Below, one piece after another: positions 13,753 to 13,807 of a stretch of DNA of 13,807 nt. The translations under genes and the position numbers were made by a program. The stretch covers positions 1 to 13,807 of the forward strand of contig CAZGRP010000083.1 of NCBI GenBank assembly GCA_964527995.1, in the 5' to 3' direction. Source of the stretch: CAZGRP01 sp964527995 (GTDB lineage: Bacteria > Zhuqueibacterota > Zhuqueibacteria > Oceanimicrobiales > CAZGRP01). The notes beneath the pieces were generated by a model that was not told the origin of the DNA, searched no databases, and worked only from the letters and a program-made list of their open reading frames with translations. Position 1 is the stretch's first letter, and the number at the start of each line of letters is the position of its first letter.

Positions 13753-13807
13753 ACCACACCTCGTCTTGCTTGTTGAAAGGATTTCCCCGGTGCCACAGTC
13801 ACCTGGC

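Overview
The window is GC-rich chromosomal DNA with compact, mostly housekeeping genes. It probably comes from a Gram-negative bacterium: there is an OmpA-family, peptidoglycan-binding envelope protein with a signal peptide, a bacterial class A RNase P RNA, and clear Shine-Dalgarno sites. The gene set (an AtuA-family protein beside an acyl-CoA carboxyltransferase, a C4 zinc-ribbon coiled-coil protein beside rnpB, and a small zinc-ribbon/Tudor-like protein) would suit an acidobacterial or deltaproteobacterial-type lineage. That placement is an impression, not a result. No mobile element, CRISPR array, tRNA or rRNA was seen.

Left half, all on the minus strand, read from 8076 down to 1: a promoter and folded leader, then an OYE-type NADH:flavin oxidoreductase (7891-6455); a self-contained small RNA or leader unit with its own promoter and intrinsic terminator (about 6411-6203); the C4 zinc-ribbon protein with a TTG start (6153-5440); rnpB with its own -10 box (5318-4872); recJ (4801-3104); an acyl-CoA carboxylase carboxyltransferase subunit (3011-1344); and an AtuA-family gene cut by the window start (1334-1). 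The last two are 9 bp apart and surely one operon. They suggest branched or isoprenoid-type acyl-CoA catabolism, but no biotin carboxylase subunit is present here.

Right half, plus strand: a small protein joining an N-terminal zinc ribbon to a C-terminal UvrD/PcrA-like Tudor segment (8261-8686), a stand-alone receiver-domain response regulator (8833-9210), fabF with a good sigma70-type promoter (9498-10751) and a PiT-family phosphate permease with a GTG start (11060-12169). The permease converges on a minus-strand OmpA-family protein (13752-12244).

The points most worth a second look are the candidate small RNA/attenuator at 6200-6446, the folded oxidoreductase leader with two mutually exclusive stems, the zinc-ribbon/Tudor protein, and the carboxyltransferase/AtuA pair with an extra loop in the carboxyltransferase. 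Several transcripts (oxidoreductase, receiver, fabF) appear to start with a stem-loop near their predicted 5' end. No complete new multi-gene system could be demonstrated.
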